Source: Epiperipatus broadwayi (lineage: Eukaryota; Onychophora; Udeonychophora; Euonychophora; Peripatidae). From it: DNA of 64,000 nt. The notes under the pieces are model-generated. The model saw only the letters and a list, made by a program, of their open reading frames with translations. It did not search any database and was not told the origin of the DNA. Both the position numbers and the translations under genes were made by a program. The stretch covers positions 453,501 through 517,500 of the forward strand of contig JAQFVV010000204.1 in NCBI GenBank assembly GCA_028023455.1. Reading direction: 5' to 3'. This document shows, in pieces, positions 24,430-36,724 of the stretch; within the stretch, counting starts at the first letter, position 1, and each line of letters begins with the position of its first letter.

Positions 24430-27400
24430 TTTTTTCCACATATTTCTCTACCAGTCATCAAAAGAGAAATCACTTTATGAAAAATGTATAATACTTTAAA
24501 GCTTATTGGACTTGTCAGAAACTTGAGATATAGTTTCACCACCTAAGACTTGACTTAAATCCAAATTCCTAAGAACATACAATCATATCATAAAAATGAA
24601 ATTCTTATGAGACTAAATAATTTTTTCAGATCCAGCAATGAAATCAACTCTTTATGATTGTTCTAAATGTAACTGGATCTTACTAGAAGATTTGGAACAA
24701 CCCATAGTCTTGTGTTCATCTGCTTTACAAATAGAATTTATCAGCCACTGATCTTTGTAATAGGGAGCAAATACATACTCCTAATAACTTTGTTAATAAC
24801 TGTTTAATTTATGACTGCAGTGGCAGAATTAAAGGAATTAATAAAATAATTAGTAAATCTACTTCCTAGTAGGAGTTTATATGGATTTCTTTATGATATC
24901 TAATTAATAGTTAAACTGTCCAAATCGATATATTAAATAAATAAATAAATAATAACAGACGTTTATTTAAATATACATATTCCTTCAATAAATTTGTTTT
25001 TTGCCAGTTATCGTTCTTGCAGTTCTTAGAAGAATATCAGTCTTCTTATTGCTTTTATTTAAGTCTCAACTATCATTAAAATCTGTATTTAAAATGAATT
25101 TAAAGTGCTAAATTTATCGGAATGTTTCTGAAAGTTAGCAATCTCAATTGTTAATACTGCTTTTATCTCTCTAGTTTTGCATTACCATATATCATATATT
25201 TTATTAATAGATTACCACTTTTCATGTTAAATATATTAAGAATATTACAAGCTTAAAATGCATATTTTTTGTCAGTCAAAATATAATTTTAGTCTATTCT
25301 ACTTTCATTTAGATTTTCCTTGTCCTTTCTATTTAACTTTTTCCAATAAAGAAATTATAATATACAATTTTTTTTTTTCTTAACTTCAAAAGCTTGTGTC
25401 ATTTCATTTCTATTACTATAAAAGACTTATTCATAGCAATTTAATTTTTTAAGCATTTATCAGTTCTAGCATTGAATTCTCCCATGACAATTTTAATATG
25501 TTATTTGTTATGATCAAAAACATTTTGTATATTTATATAAAAACCATCTATTTATTCATTCATTCAGTAAATGATAAATTGGATACAGAATTCTAATGAC
25601 ACTTCACAATAGTTTTTAATGATGTAAAGAAGTTACCATCTTCCTTTAATTAAGATCATGAACATAGTTTATCACATAGCTGAGTACAGCATCTCCCAAG
25701 ACTGTTTGGGTGGTGTTTGGTGGCAATAGACATGGTTTATATATTATTTATTTACATGATTACTAGTATATTTTACATTTATCCTAATACATAGCATAGA
25801 TGTTATACACATTTTATATCTTATGATTAACATTTGTACCTTTTATCCCTATTTACACATTGTATCATTATACTTAATTAATAAATTATTGAGAATAATA
25901 ATGAAAACTTGCTGGATCACAAACTCAAATTATCTGCATTTGATATCTTTTTAATTTAAATAACTAATCTTGCCATTCTGCCTTACATATTATCAGTTTC
26001 TACAATGTTATTCTTATATTTTTTATTTATAATCAACTCTACTCTACCTATATTTCCAATTTTTGTGCATTTAAACAATAAAGTATATTTTCACTTTTTA
26101 AATCATTTAAGTCTCGGCCTATCTGTACCTAAATAAAGGGTTATAATTTAATAGTAATCTGAATACACAATCAGGAAATTCTTAGAACCTTTCATTGCCC
26201 ATTAATTATTGGTCTTGGAAAGAAAAGCTATAATTTAGTTTTGTTGTGCTGTGATAATTCTAAATATCTACTTAAAAAATCCCTTACATACACATTCATC
26301 CTGCCTTCTAAAATCCCAAGTAGTATTTCAATGAAGAACTATTAGGTATTTGAGAAAAATATCACAGTATTTTTGATCTTAAACTTGGGAGCAAAAAAAA
26401 AACAATTAACCATGCTGGATGATGTGCATTAGAAAGAAACCCATCAATTTTTATTTACTTATAATTATATAATAAAAACACCTGCAATAATAAGAATATA
26501 TGGTTTAGATATACGAATTTGCTATGTTCTGTTTTAAGGCTTCAAATATTAATCAAGGTCTTTTCTTTTATTAGCAAACTTTTTTTGCAGTTGATGAGAG
26601 ATTACCTGTAAATCTTAAGAAACAATAACAAAATATATTGTAGTTATAGTTATTCCAAAGTAAATTCATAAAAAAAGTTTAATAAAAAAGGATTATTTTA
26701 CATGTAGCTTCTATAGATTTCATCAAATTGTTGTTAATCAAAAGATTTAAAGAAATGTTCGAAAATCACTTTTTTTAATAAAAATGTATTCTTATCATAC
26801 AAGCATTTTATAATTACACAAGAGGAAGCATTATACCTATGGGTGGGCAAAGTAAGTCATTTGAACTGATAGCAGGCACAAAATTGATAAATACTAATTC
26901 CATTTATATTAATTCCAAATTTGATATCTATTTTAAGGCAGAAGACTTTGGATTAATTTTGTTAACTTTATGAAACAGGAATAAATGCATGACATTGATT
27001 TAATGGTGTAGTGGTGTTTTTTTATTTTTTTATTTTAATTCATTAAAATCAAAACATAAATTACTTTTTTAAGATTTTGGATTTTTTAGAAAGACTCAAA
27101 TTTATTGCTAATGATTTTGCAAGTTAATTAATTGTGTTTTTAATAAAAGTAATATAACTACTTCAAATAAAATTAAAATATATATGACTATTATTCTGTC
27201 AAATTTATTGGGTTGAATTTTAGCCTTATTTTTTTTTTTTGTTGGTATAAAACATTTATATTAAATTTTTTCTTTAAAGATGCTTTATAATGTTCTGAAA
27301 ATAAAATAATAAGATCATAAAATTAATTAATGTATTTTTGACTTGTCAAGTGTGATGATATAGAATTTATTGTTAAAAACCATTTATAATAATCTGCATG

Positions 27401-28367
27401 TGAAGCATATGAATATTAACAGAATTTTTAAATAAATATTTCATGATGAACTTAAGCATGCTTTTTATGACAGAGACATAACTATTTTTTCCAATGAGCA
27501 AGTAAACATAATTTTATGGCTTATCAAATATGTAATGCTAAGGAACCTATTGCCTAAAACAAGCAAAGTAAATTGGCATTGATATAACAAAAGATAGCCA
27601 TTATTTATAGGATTATTTAAATGATTCATTGAGGATCTTGCTTGTAAATTGTGTTAGTAATGTATACGGATAATTTCAAAGCCATTTTTAACAAGTACAA
27701 TATTAATTGCTTATATTTGGAATACTTATATTTGGAAAATATAGCAAAGAATTTAATACAACGGAGGTTTACAATTAATTAAGATATTAAGATTTTTTAG
27801 AAAAAAATTGGTAAAAATGATAAAACACAGCATTTCCAGATCAGTATGTATTGCAACATTGGTTTGTTTTTCACAGATTAGTTTATATTTTTATCATAAA
27901 TTTATTTGTTTTTTAAAGTTGTTTGCTTTTTCTATTTTTAAACGTTTTTATTGAAGTTAAAAATCATTTTGTTTGATTGTATCTTTTTTGTTAACTCACT
28001 AGAAGACAATATAAACATTTTTTTCTTTTAATTTAATAACATTTTTTTAACATTTTAAAATTGATATTTAATATATTCAACTTCAATATAACTTGTTGAA
28101 ATTTTGTACATTTGTTAAAATGTATTTAAAAGTAATAGGACACATTAATTTTTTAAATAGATAACTTAGTTTCTTAGATAAAAAGAGTGGTGAGAATGTT
28201 TTAAAAAAATGTCCACTATCAATTTTATTTGTTACATTTTAAATAATAAGAAAGTTGTTTAAAATATAGTTTTGTTAAGCTTTTTTTTTAAAAAAAATTT
28301 CAAATAAAAAAAATAAAATGTCAACAATTTTAAGCAGAAAAGTTAGTTACTGATGTTTTATAAAATA
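24430..28367. other. Gene-free AT-rich stretch
   Basis: No credible coding sequence, RNA gene or repeat unit seen. Some blocks around 24600-24850 and 26150-26450 are slightly less AT-rich, but no frame stays open. Confidence 0.45.
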
Positions 28368-28466
28368 GGGGATTTGAACTCAGACTTTCAAGCATCCACC
28401 AACAATCCACACTATCTCATACAACTGATACACATGACCACACACATGTAGAAAAGATAAATAATC

Positions 28467-28514
28467 ACCAATATATATATATATTTCATGCTAAACCAGC
28501 ACTCATCAGTTAGT
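28467..28514 (-). ncRNA. Hammerhead ribozyme-like motif (family B, left copy)
   Basis: Minus strand: stem I strand ACUAA, core CUGAUGA (28509-28503), stem II GUGCU/AGCAU with loop GGUUU, core GAA, stem III a 12-nt self-complementary AU run, A at the cleavage position (28472), and stem I strand UUGGU. Stem I is 5 bp with one wobble. All core bases are intact. The cleavage triplet ends in UA, which is allowed but slower than GUC. The TA microsatellite of this repeat family is therefore the ribozyme's stem III. Confidence 0.6.
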
Positions 28515-28814
28515 CCACATGATCATCTCTCACACACATATATAACCAGTGCTCAGTTTATATTAAGATAGCAAATCTTCACACTTTAATGGACAGGCTT
28601 TAATCTATTCCAGCCTCCAACTTTTCAGCCATCCATATCAATAATGTTGGCATCTGCATGAGATTTGTCTTTCCATCATCAGATTTTCTATGATATGTAT
28701 GGCTGAAATGTTGGAGATTGGAGTAGATTGAAGTCTGTCCATTAAAGTGTGAAGATGGCCTATCTTAATATAAACCAAGCACTGATTATATATATATGGG
28801 AGATGATAATCTGG

Positions 28815-28858
28815 ATTAACTGGTGAGTGCTGGTTTAACATGAGATACGTATATTGAT
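28815..28858 (+). ncRNA. Decayed hammerhead motif (family B, right copy)
   Basis: Stem I AUUAA with UUGAU, stem II GUGCU/AACAU, stem III AUAC/GUAU. Compared with the left copy, a stem I pair changes from C-G to U-A, keeping pairing (a compensatory change). The core reads CUGGUGA and GAG, so two essential bases are altered and the copy is probably inactive. Confidence 0.5.
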
Positions 28859-29149
28859 GATTATTTATCTTTTCTACATTGTGTGGTCATGTGTATCAGT
28901 TGTATGAGATAGTGTGGATCATTGGTGGGTGCTTGAAAGTCTGAGTTCAAATCCACTATATTTATTATTAAAGTTCCAGGTTTGTGAAGAGTGCCTGGTT
29001 TTCAAATATTTACTGTTTTATACATTTATAGTTATGTACACCTAATAAATATGATATATATGTAAAGAGTATACATATTAACTTATATCTAGTCATATAT
29101 ATATATACATATTTGTGTGAAGTTGATTTAAAGTAAAATCATATGTATT

Positions 29150-29800
29150 AATCTTTCAATGGGTGATTAATTTTATTGACCGAGTGAGATAAAACTCTAA
29201 ACTTTTAATTGGTCAATTCACAAACTCAACTGTTAAAATATATTGTTTTTTTAATATTATATTCACTTTAGTTTCATTTGTAAAAAGTATATTAATAATT
29301 TGTCAGGTTATGAAAGTGAATGAAAGTTTTTTCAAAAATAAATTTTTATTTATAATTATAAAAATATTTGATAGCAGCAAATCTAAAATGAACATTACTC
29401 ACCAATTAAAATTTTTTGCTGATGTCAGTGATTTCTTTCCCAATTTTACATTGTGGAAAAGTAAATAATTTTTGCTAAAATCTTAACTATTTTTCTAAAA
29501 TAATTTTATTTTTAGCATATGTTATCAAAATAATTTATAATATGTCAAAAATACTTTTAAAATTGTCTAAAACATTTGTTTATCACTTTCAAAATGAAAG
29601 AAAAGAAATCGTAGCAGTTTAGTTATTGACAAGCAGTTTTCTTTGTCCTTGACAGTTAACAGCCAATAAGCATCAAGAATGGACTGCTCTCTTCCTTTGT
29701 TAGACCTTCAATGTCAGTTTTATTGATTTTTTACTTGTAAAATAATTTAAGAGGGCAGCATCTTATGGAACTTTTTATAACTTTCAAATGATGTAAAATC
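29150..29800 (+). repeat. Dispersed ~650-bp repeat, copy 1 (with 53590-54265)
   Basis: It shares an ordered series of blocks with 53590-54265: aattggtca/aattggcca, then gtaaaaagtatatta, then gaaagt-ttttcaaaaataaa, then cttaactatttttctaaaataat, then ttttattgattttttacttg, then gagggca. There is no coding capacity, and the termini are not resolved. Probably an old non-autonomous transposon family. Confidence 0.65.
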
Positions 29801-31487
29801 TTTACCGTATTGTTAAAAATGATGGAATTCAAGTGACTTGAAGCAGCTATAAGTCAGCTCATAACACTCCTTAAAAGAGTTAAGTGAAGTTCATTTAAAA
29901 TGTACTTTAGTAAGTATTTTTCCTTAAAAATGAAAAATTTCCAATCAAAGTAAAAATGTTAAACCATTTTCATTTAAAAGAATATTTCATATTTTAATTA
30001 CTTATATGCATGTACATTATTATATTCACATACTAAGTAGGATATATACAGAAGGGGTATACATTTTAACTTATAGCAAAAATATCTAGTGATATCTAAA
30101 TATATAGATCAACTATAAGTGTCAAATCAATTTAAACTATGATATAGTTTTACATTTTCATTTATTGTGCCAATATTAAAAACTTAAAAATAACAGGCAT
30201 AATTTTTTTTTCTATATTAAATGCCTTTATTGGCTACATTAAAAAGCAATAAATAATTATTTCTTTAACCACAATTGGGGTTTTGAGATTTAACTTGAAA
30301 TAAAAACATTAGAAAAGTGTCCAAAAATTAATTAAACCAATTCCTAATTGAATTAATTAATTTCTAGAGCTTCCCTATATTTTTACTTTATTTTAAGTCT
30401 AAAACACCAATTGTGATTGAAGAAACAATAATTTTTTTTCTTTTTAATGCATGGTCAATAAAAGCATTTAATACATTTTTTAAATCTCTATTATTCATAT
30501 TTTACTCTGAAAATAGAAAATGGACAAATACATTTATAAATGGTTATCAGCAACATGACCATTGAATAAAATAAATAGTTCATGAATATAATTTAAATTA
30601 AAAAGTGTACATCTATGGACAAAATTAATAGCTAAAAAATAAAAATAATGAGGTCAAAAAAAGTGGTTTACCTTTATTTATCATACATTGATTTGCCCTG
30701 AAACACTTGGATCAATAGTAAAAATGGCAGACTTCAAACTAAATTTTTTTTTATTACAATGTAAATAATATAAAATAAATTTAGTGTGAATAATTTAAAA
30801 TAAGAGTTTTTTTTCTTTCAATTAAATATAAATGTTGGTATCTCCTTTTGTCAATTGATTACTAAGAATACAATTATACCACACATATAAACATTTATTA
30901 TCTACTTAAGAACTAAACATTGAATATAATGATAGTATTTATGACAATTTGAATTTATTGTCTATACTAAAATAAATTATATGATCAAGTTATTATCTGA
31001 TTGATTGAGCACAGTGACTTCAGTACAGTGAACAAACTAACAGATTTTTTTAATATAAAACAATTGTACAGTTATCTAAAAATGTTATTTTTTAAATAAA
31101 CCAATATTATTACCAATTTAAGTTGTTAATAACATTAGATGCAGTAAAAACTGCTTATGTTAAAATCTGGTATTTATGTTTTATCCTGTCTATCAAGCTT
31201 GGCAGCCATTTTATTTTGAATTATGGGCATACAATAAATATTTAGAACAAAATGGCCGAAGAAGGAAAATCATATTTAATATTTACAGTTCATTTTATTA
31301 TTGTTATTTTTAAAAAAGAAACATTTCTTCAAAAATTAATTATAATACTTCCATTTTATTATTTTTGTATTAAGTCAAGTTACTAATATAAAAAGAACAA
31401 TAATTTAAAAAACATAAATTATTATATAATGTCCATTAATGCAGACTTCAATTTATTAGTATAAAAATAAAAAATTATAAAAAACTG

Positions 31488-32040
31488 CTATATACGGGTA
31501 TAATAATAAGTTTTGTTAAAATAAGTTATACGTATATAATAATTAATGTTTTATTAAAATAAGTTTTATTAAATAAAATCTTAATTTTGTAATTAAATTT
31601 GGCACACTATTAAAGATAAGTCCTCCAGATTAGAAACTAATTAAGCTGCTAGATTAAAAATGCTGATTACTAAAAGTAGACAATAGCTGAAAATTAATTG
31701 GTTTCTAAAACATTCCTTAACAAGGAAAAAAGAAGGAATAAAAAATAACTAAGCAGCACTTGCAGTGGGGAACTCATTGAATGCACACGAAAGTCAAGAG
31801 TTTTAACTTAGCAATGGAACAAACCAGTGAACTCCACCACTGAAGGTTAAAAAGTGGACCTAAGAACTTTGCAGACCACACCGGTCTAAATTATGTTTTT
31901 CTTATGCCTTCATGGCCAGCATTTGTAAGTTAAACTTAATTGTCTTATAACTGTATATGTAATATTATTTATCCGACTGATAATTCTATTAAACTATTTG
32001 TCTAATCATTTGGTTTCTGCTGTCTATTTACCTGATTGTT
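31488..32040 (+). repeat. 5' LTR
   Basis: About 553 bp, matching 36167-36724 from ctatata to tacctgattgtt. It differs from the 3' LTR, for instance by lacking the agacagg run near its position 80, so the insertion is not recent. The sequence following (aagctgagtgagtgg) is the start of the internal region. Confidence 0.9.
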
Positions 32041-32227
32041 AAGCTGAGTGAGTGGAAGTACACAGCAGAAAATTGGCTCAGTTAATCGACAGGATATGTT
32101 CCAGTAGAAAAATCTGGTGCAATTTAGAAACAGTAGTGGATTCAAATTGAATTGTATAATGTAGAGAAAGCTACAAGGAAATTGAGAATTGAAGTCCAGG
32201 TGAATATCGAATTAGTAGTCGGAAAAA

Positions 32228-32305
32228 TTGTTTTAGTAAGCGTATTAATTTGTTTTAGTAAGCGTATTAATAGAAGTTTGTTCCAGTAAGCATGTTTAAT
32301 AGTTA
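32228..32305 (+). repeat. Short tandem repeat in the gypsy leader
   Basis: The phrase gttttagtaagcgtattaa occurs twice and a variant (gttccagtaagcatgtttaa) a third time, between the 5' LTR and gag. Confidence 0.8.
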
Positions 32306-32358
32306 TCTTGAAGTGAAATAGAAATTTTTTTTTTTAAAAAAAAAAAGCAAAATAGAAA

Positions 32359-33090
32359 ATGATGACGTCAGTGCCTCAAGTAACAATTAACAAGTTCAAC
32401 ATTAATAACCCTTTTGATTGGCCAATTTACCTTAAGAGAATCGAGAAACTGTTTTTGATTAATGGCACGCCAAGCGACCCCATTAAAGTTGCCACATTAT
32501 TGTGTGATGCCGGGCAACAAGTAATTGAAATAGCAAATAGTCTATGTGATCACGAAGAGAAAATGTAGTTACAGGGAAATTAAATAATATTTTCAGTCCC
32601 CAGCCTTTGAAGCATCACAAGACTACACTTCAGAAACCGAAGGCAAAACAAGGGAAAGCGTATACGAGATTATGATCAAGCTCTAAGAAAACTTGCTAAA
32701 AGTTGCAGTTATAGCGATGCCTTAGAGGATAATCTGCTTGAGCAATTACTTTGGGAATGACAGATGATAGGCTTAGGCAGCAGTTACTGGCCTCAAGAGA
32801 GTTGACGTATGACAAAGCAACCAAAATGGGAGTAGCCCACGAAATAGTACTCGACCAATCGAAAGAATTTAAAAATTTTACCCACAAAAATGACGGTAAT
32901 GGGTATATTCGGAAAACTGAAAATAAATCCCAACCTATTAAGAGCAAAACATATGAGATAGTGTGTTATTGCTGTGGAAAAAAGGCCACATGGCTCGTAA
33001 GTGTAAAGATAATAAGGAGCATTGTAGGACGTGTGCTAAAGTTGGGCATTTGCAGAAAGTAAGTCGAAATAAAGGAGAAAAGAATCGTGG
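32359..33090 (+). pseudogene. gag: Gypsy gag (broken)
   Basis: Gag forms the RNA-packaging particle. The ATG at 32359 starts a 69-codon frame that stops at 32568. A later block in another frame (from 32751) has the Arg-Leu-Arg-Gln-Gln-Leu-Leu-Ala run usual before the nucleocapsid. At 32963-33062 there are two CCHC knuckles: the first is complete only across a one-base frame change in the A-run near 32980, and the second lacks its last Cys. At least two frameshifts, hence non-functional. Confidence 0.8.
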
Positions 33091-34058
33091 CAACTCGCCA
33101 ACTTGTAAAATCAAAAAAAAAAAAAAAGTGTGATATTTACAAAACACAGATTGGATACGGAAATCAGTTTACGCTGACAGTTAATTTATTAAAGACACCA
33201 GTAAAAATGGAAATTGACAGCGGAGCAGGCATGTCAATGATGACACTTGAAGACTGGGAGAAAGTAGTGCAAAATCGAAAAAACCCTGCTTTATTAATGA
33301 AGACAAGTTTAAGAGCAAAAGACACTAGCAGAAATAGTATGAAAATATTAGGGAAGGTGATGGCTCAGATTGAATTAAATAGTAAGGTTCGAACACTACC
33401 ATTATATATAGTACAAGGTGGTCTAAATCCTATTATAGGTAGGGAATGGTTTGATGCTTTGGGAATAGAGATATGTGTGATAAATAAAGTTGCTATTGAG
33501 CAAGAAATGAGAAATAAATATAATGAGTTATTTAAAAGTGATGAGAGAAAAATTATTATGACGCCTATAAACATAGAGCTACAAGGTGGTGTGATCCTCA
33601 TTATCTGCAGACCCAGAAAAGTTCCTTTTGTGCTGCAAACTAAGGTGGGACAAGAGTTGATAAATCTGGTCAGTAAAGGTGTATTAATGCCAGTCGAGAA
33701 AATGGAATGGGCCACTCCAATCGTGGTTATATCTAAGCCAAATGGGCAGATCTGCATTTGCGGAGATTATAGGACCACTATAAATAAAAACCTCACTAAA
33801 AGTCAGTATCCTGTACCAAATGTCAGGGAAATACTGGCAAATATGCAAAAGGCAAGTCACTATGCTAAAATTGATTTAAAAGCTGTATTTCACCAGATAC
33901 CAGTTTCTGAATGCATCTCAGAATTGGTAACTATTACAACACATAAGGGATTGTTTAAGTATAATAGATTGCCTTATGGAATTACAGTTGTACCAAATAT
34001 TTTCCAAGCCAAAATGGACATGCTGTTCCAGCAAATGGATGGTAATACCGTATTTTGA
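33087..34058 (+). pseudogene. pol: Gypsy pol part 1: protease and N-terminal RT
   Basis: A 323-codon frame. The aspartic protease active site Asp-Ser-Gly-Ala is at residues 44-47. RT begins near residue 165, with Trp-Ala-Thr-Pro-Ile, Cys-Gly-Asp-Tyr, Lys-Ile-Asp-Leu and Leu-Pro-Tyr-Gly blocks in the expected order. A one-base shift just before the catalytic Tyr-Phe-Asp-Asp (34051-34062 in the next frame) terminates it at 34056. The start codon is only the first ATG after the gag relic. The native protein was probably a longer polyprotein. Confidence 0.88.
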
Positions 34059-34788
34059 TGATATTTTGGTCGTGGCCAATTCAGAAGAGAAATTATGTGA
34101 ATGAGTTTTAAAAGTTTGTGACAAGTTATGCAGTTTTGGAGCTAAAATAAATGCAGACAAATGTATCTGGATGGCAACTGAATTAAAATTCCTGGGACAC
34201 ATAATTTTAAAAAAGGGAAAGAGACCCGACTCTCAAAAAATTGCAGCTGTAAAGGAAGCCCAAAGACCCAGGAAAGCTCACATAGCAAAACTGCTATACA
34301 ATTTATTAAAAAAGAGCCAAAAATGGATTTGAAATCAATCCCAAGAAAAAGCTTTTTGTGACATGAAAGAATTATTAACATCAAACAGCTTATTAGTAAA
34401 CTACGACAGTAGCCTCGAATTGACATTGACAACAGATGCATCAGAAGTTGGAGTAGGGACAGTCTTAAGCCATACAGTAGCTGACGGTGAGTGAACAATT
34501 GTCTCCACTTCCAGAACATTAACAAAAGCTGAGCAAAATTATAGTCAACTAGATAAAGAGACGCTGGCTATCATATTTGTGATAAAAAAGTTTCATCAAT
34601 ATTTGTATGGTTGACAGTTTAAAATCTTTACCGATCATAAACTGCTGTTGGGATTATTAGCAAAAAATAAAACTGCCCCTGATCATCTAAGCCCTAGAAT
34701 GTTATGTTGGGTTAATCTGTTATCAGGCTATGATTTTGATCTAAATTTCAAAAAAAGAATAGATCTTTAAACACGCAGACACACTGTC
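34051..34788 (+). pseudogene. pol: Gypsy pol part 2: RT catalytic motif, thumb and RNase H, with four TGA stops
   Basis: One frame from Tyr-Phe-Asp-Asp at 34051 through the RNase H Thr-Asp-Ala-Ser block to the Asp-His-Lys block near 34635. In-frame TGA codons sit at 34102, 34330, 34492 and 34612. Two of them (34492, 34612) fall where relatives usually have Arg, consistent with CGA to TGA. The usual stretch of roughly 20-25 residues linking RT to RNase H is missing near 34265. The frame is lost again at about 34768, just before the Asp-Thr-Leu-Ser-Arg tether. Confidence 0.85.
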
Positions 34789-34792
34789 AAGA

Positions 34793-35638
34793 ATGCCCAT
34801 TAAAGCTGAACTACAAAAAGATGACCAAACAATTAACTACATCGATAATTGGAACAACGAATTAATAAATAGTGAAAAAGTAGCTAGTTGGACTAAGGCA
34901 GACCATGGATATAAATACTTAAGTAATTGGATCAGCAAAGGCTGGCCAAAAAGTCGGCCCGAGACACTACATAAAACCTTATGGGATGTAAGACAAAGAC
35001 TGTCCATAAACAAGGGATGTATATTAATGGATGATAGAGTGTTGATACCGAGCAGTGGGTGGAATAAGATTCTTCACTTAATTCATCAAGGTCATCTTGG
35101 AATAGTGCAGGCCAAAGCTCTGGCTCATAGTTACATATGGTGGCCTGCCATTAATATTGACATAGAGAAATATGTGAAATCATGTGAAAGTTGCCAAATA
35201 AATGCAAATATGCACGAGAAAAAATATGCTGCTTGGCCGGCAGCTGAAAGAGCGTGGAGCTGTATTCATGTTGACCACGCTGGACCATTTCATGGCCTTA
35301 TATTTTTGGTAGTGATCGATGCTTATTCAAAGTGGACAGAATATAGAGTAGTGAAAAATAACAGTACCGAAGAAACAATCGCAAAACTGAAGGAGATTTT
35401 TGCTTTTCATGGGATTCCTGAAACAATCATGTCTGACAATGGTACCAGTTTCACATCCACTAAATTTGAAGAATTTCTCACAGAATGGGGAATTAAACAC
35501 TTAGATACGCCCCCATATCACCCGGAGTCCAATGATATTGCGGAAAAGGCAGTACAATTGTTGAAAGCAAACGTTATGGAAAGAAGGCACTGCAAATATA
35601 CAAGATACCTTACATTCTGCCTTATTATATCAACATAG
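34793..35638 (+). pseudogene. pol: Gypsy integrase, zinc-binding and catalytic domains (C-terminally frameshifted)
   Basis: A 281-codon frame. The zinc-binding domain has His98, His101, Cys131 and Cys134. The catalytic triad Asp161, Asp215 and Glu251 has exactly 35 residues between the last two, as in DD35E integrases. This is the best preserved part of the element. A frameshift near 35600 separates it from its C-terminal tail, and the upstream frame is also lost, so no intact polyprotein remains. Confidence 0.9.
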
Positions 35639-36146
35639 TATTCCATGTACTACAGGCAAATCTCCTGCAGAATTAATTTTCGGACAGAAACTCCGCACAA
35701 AACTATCATTAATCCACCCAGAACAAAACTCTACACACTATGAAAGCAACACTGGAGATTCTATTTACTCCAAGGGAGAAAAAGTCTGGGTTAGAGACAT
35801 TATCAGGAAATACTGGGTGAAGGCCTTCATAAAAGAAATTCTGTCAAAACAAATAATACTTGTAGAGACAGAAACTGGAAAAACAATGCGCAAGCACATA
35901 AATCATGTGAGACATCAAGAAGAATTAGTGCAAACTGGAAGTACTGCAGCACCGCGCATTCCCAAAAGCGAAGAGAAATCCGATGATCTAGAAACTGAAG
36001 GAGCCAACAAAACACCAGTAGAAGAGAAATACAGTGATCGAGAGACTAACAAAATGCCAGTAGAAGAGAAAACATCTCCACGATCTTCAAGAACAAGAAA
36101 AGAACTTGCTTACTTAAAAGACTATGTAAGACTTCAGAAACAATAA
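35628..36146 (+). pseudogene. pol: Gypsy integrase C-terminal domain and tail
   Basis: Open from about 35628 in another frame. It starts with a Gly-Lys-Ser-Pro-Ala-Glu-Leu block, followed by a Gly-Glu-Lys-Val-Trp-Val-Arg block and an Arg-Lys-His-x-Asn-His-Val-Arg motif, the usual chromodomain-less gypsy integrase end, then a charged tail rich in Glu and Lys with two near-copies of Pro-Val-Glu-Glu-Lys. It stops just before the 3' LTR. Confidence 0.85.
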
Positions 36147-36166
36147 TTTCTGAAGTAGTGGAGTTA

Positions 36167-36724
36167 CTATATATGTGTATAATAATAAGTTTTGTTAAAA
36201 TAAGTTATACGTATATGATAATTAATGTTTTATTAAAATAAGTTTTATTAAATAAAATAGACAGGAATTTTGTAATTAAATTTGGCATGCTATTAAAGAT
36301 AAGCAATCCAGATTAGAAACTAATTAAGCAGCTAGATTAAAAATGCTGATTACTAAAAGTAGACAATAGCTGAAAATTAATTGGTTTCTAAAACATTCCT
36401 TAACAAGGAAAAAAGAAGGAACAAAAAATAACTAAGCAGCACATGCAGCGGGGAACTCATTGAATGCACACGAAAGTCAAGAGTTTTAACTTAGCAATGG
36501 AACAAACCCAGTGAACTCCACCCCTGAAGGTTAAAAAGTGGACCTAGGAACTTTGCAGGCCACACCGGTCTAAATTATGTTTTTCTTATGCCTTCATTAC
36601 CAGCGTTCGTAAGTTAAACTTAATTGTCTTATAACTATATATGTAATATTATTTATCCGATTGATAATTCTATTAAACTATTTGTCTAATCATTTGGTTT
36701 CTGCTGTCTATTTACCTGATTGTT
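36167..36724 (+). repeat. 3' LTR
   Basis: About 558 bp matching the 5' LTR. Its variant near position 80 (agacagg) is shared with the inverted piece that follows, showing that piece was copied from this LTR. Confidence 0.9.

Larger units (their letters stand above)
28368..28956. repeat. Inverted pair of hammerhead-bearing repeats (family B)
   Basis: The left half (minus orientation, 28368-28645) and right half (plus, about 28690-28956) are reverse complements with roughly 10-15% divergence, centred near 28662. Each outer end carries a tRNA-like B-box (gttcaaatcc; gatttgaac on the left), and each half carries a hammerhead motif. The same family fills 43050-44600. The minus open frame at 28638-28841 is inside this repeat and has no support. 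Confidence 0.8.
31488..36724 (+). mobile_element. Mag-like Ty3/gypsy LTR retrotransposon, defective
   Basis: Two direct LTRs (31488-32040 and 36167-36724, about 95% alike by eye) enclose 4.1 kb of gag-pol in the order gag with zinc knuckles, aspartic protease, RT, RNase H, integrase. Domain order and integrase C-terminal style fit the Mag lineage. Frames are broken by at least four indels, four in-frame TGA codons and an internal deletion between RT and RNase H, so it is dead. The 3' LTR may start a few bases earlier (TGAAGTAGTGG at 36151), which would make the 5' LTR slightly truncated. No clear polypurine tract, primer site or short target duplication was seen. Confidence 0.9.

Noticed and set aside
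28670-28700. CTGATGATGGAAAG on the minus strand inside a family B repeat
   Set aside because: CUGAUGA and GAAA are separated by only two or three bases, leaving no stem II.
33365-34525. Minus-strand frames of 94-130 codons over the gypsy pol region
   Set aside because: They are shadows of the pol coding strand, which has all the conserved motifs.
34051-34788. Alternative genetic code (TGA as Trp) to explain the TGA codons
   Set aside because: The same element is also broken by frameshifts and a deletion, and the PLE, RTE and gypsy frames use TGG at conserved Trp positions.
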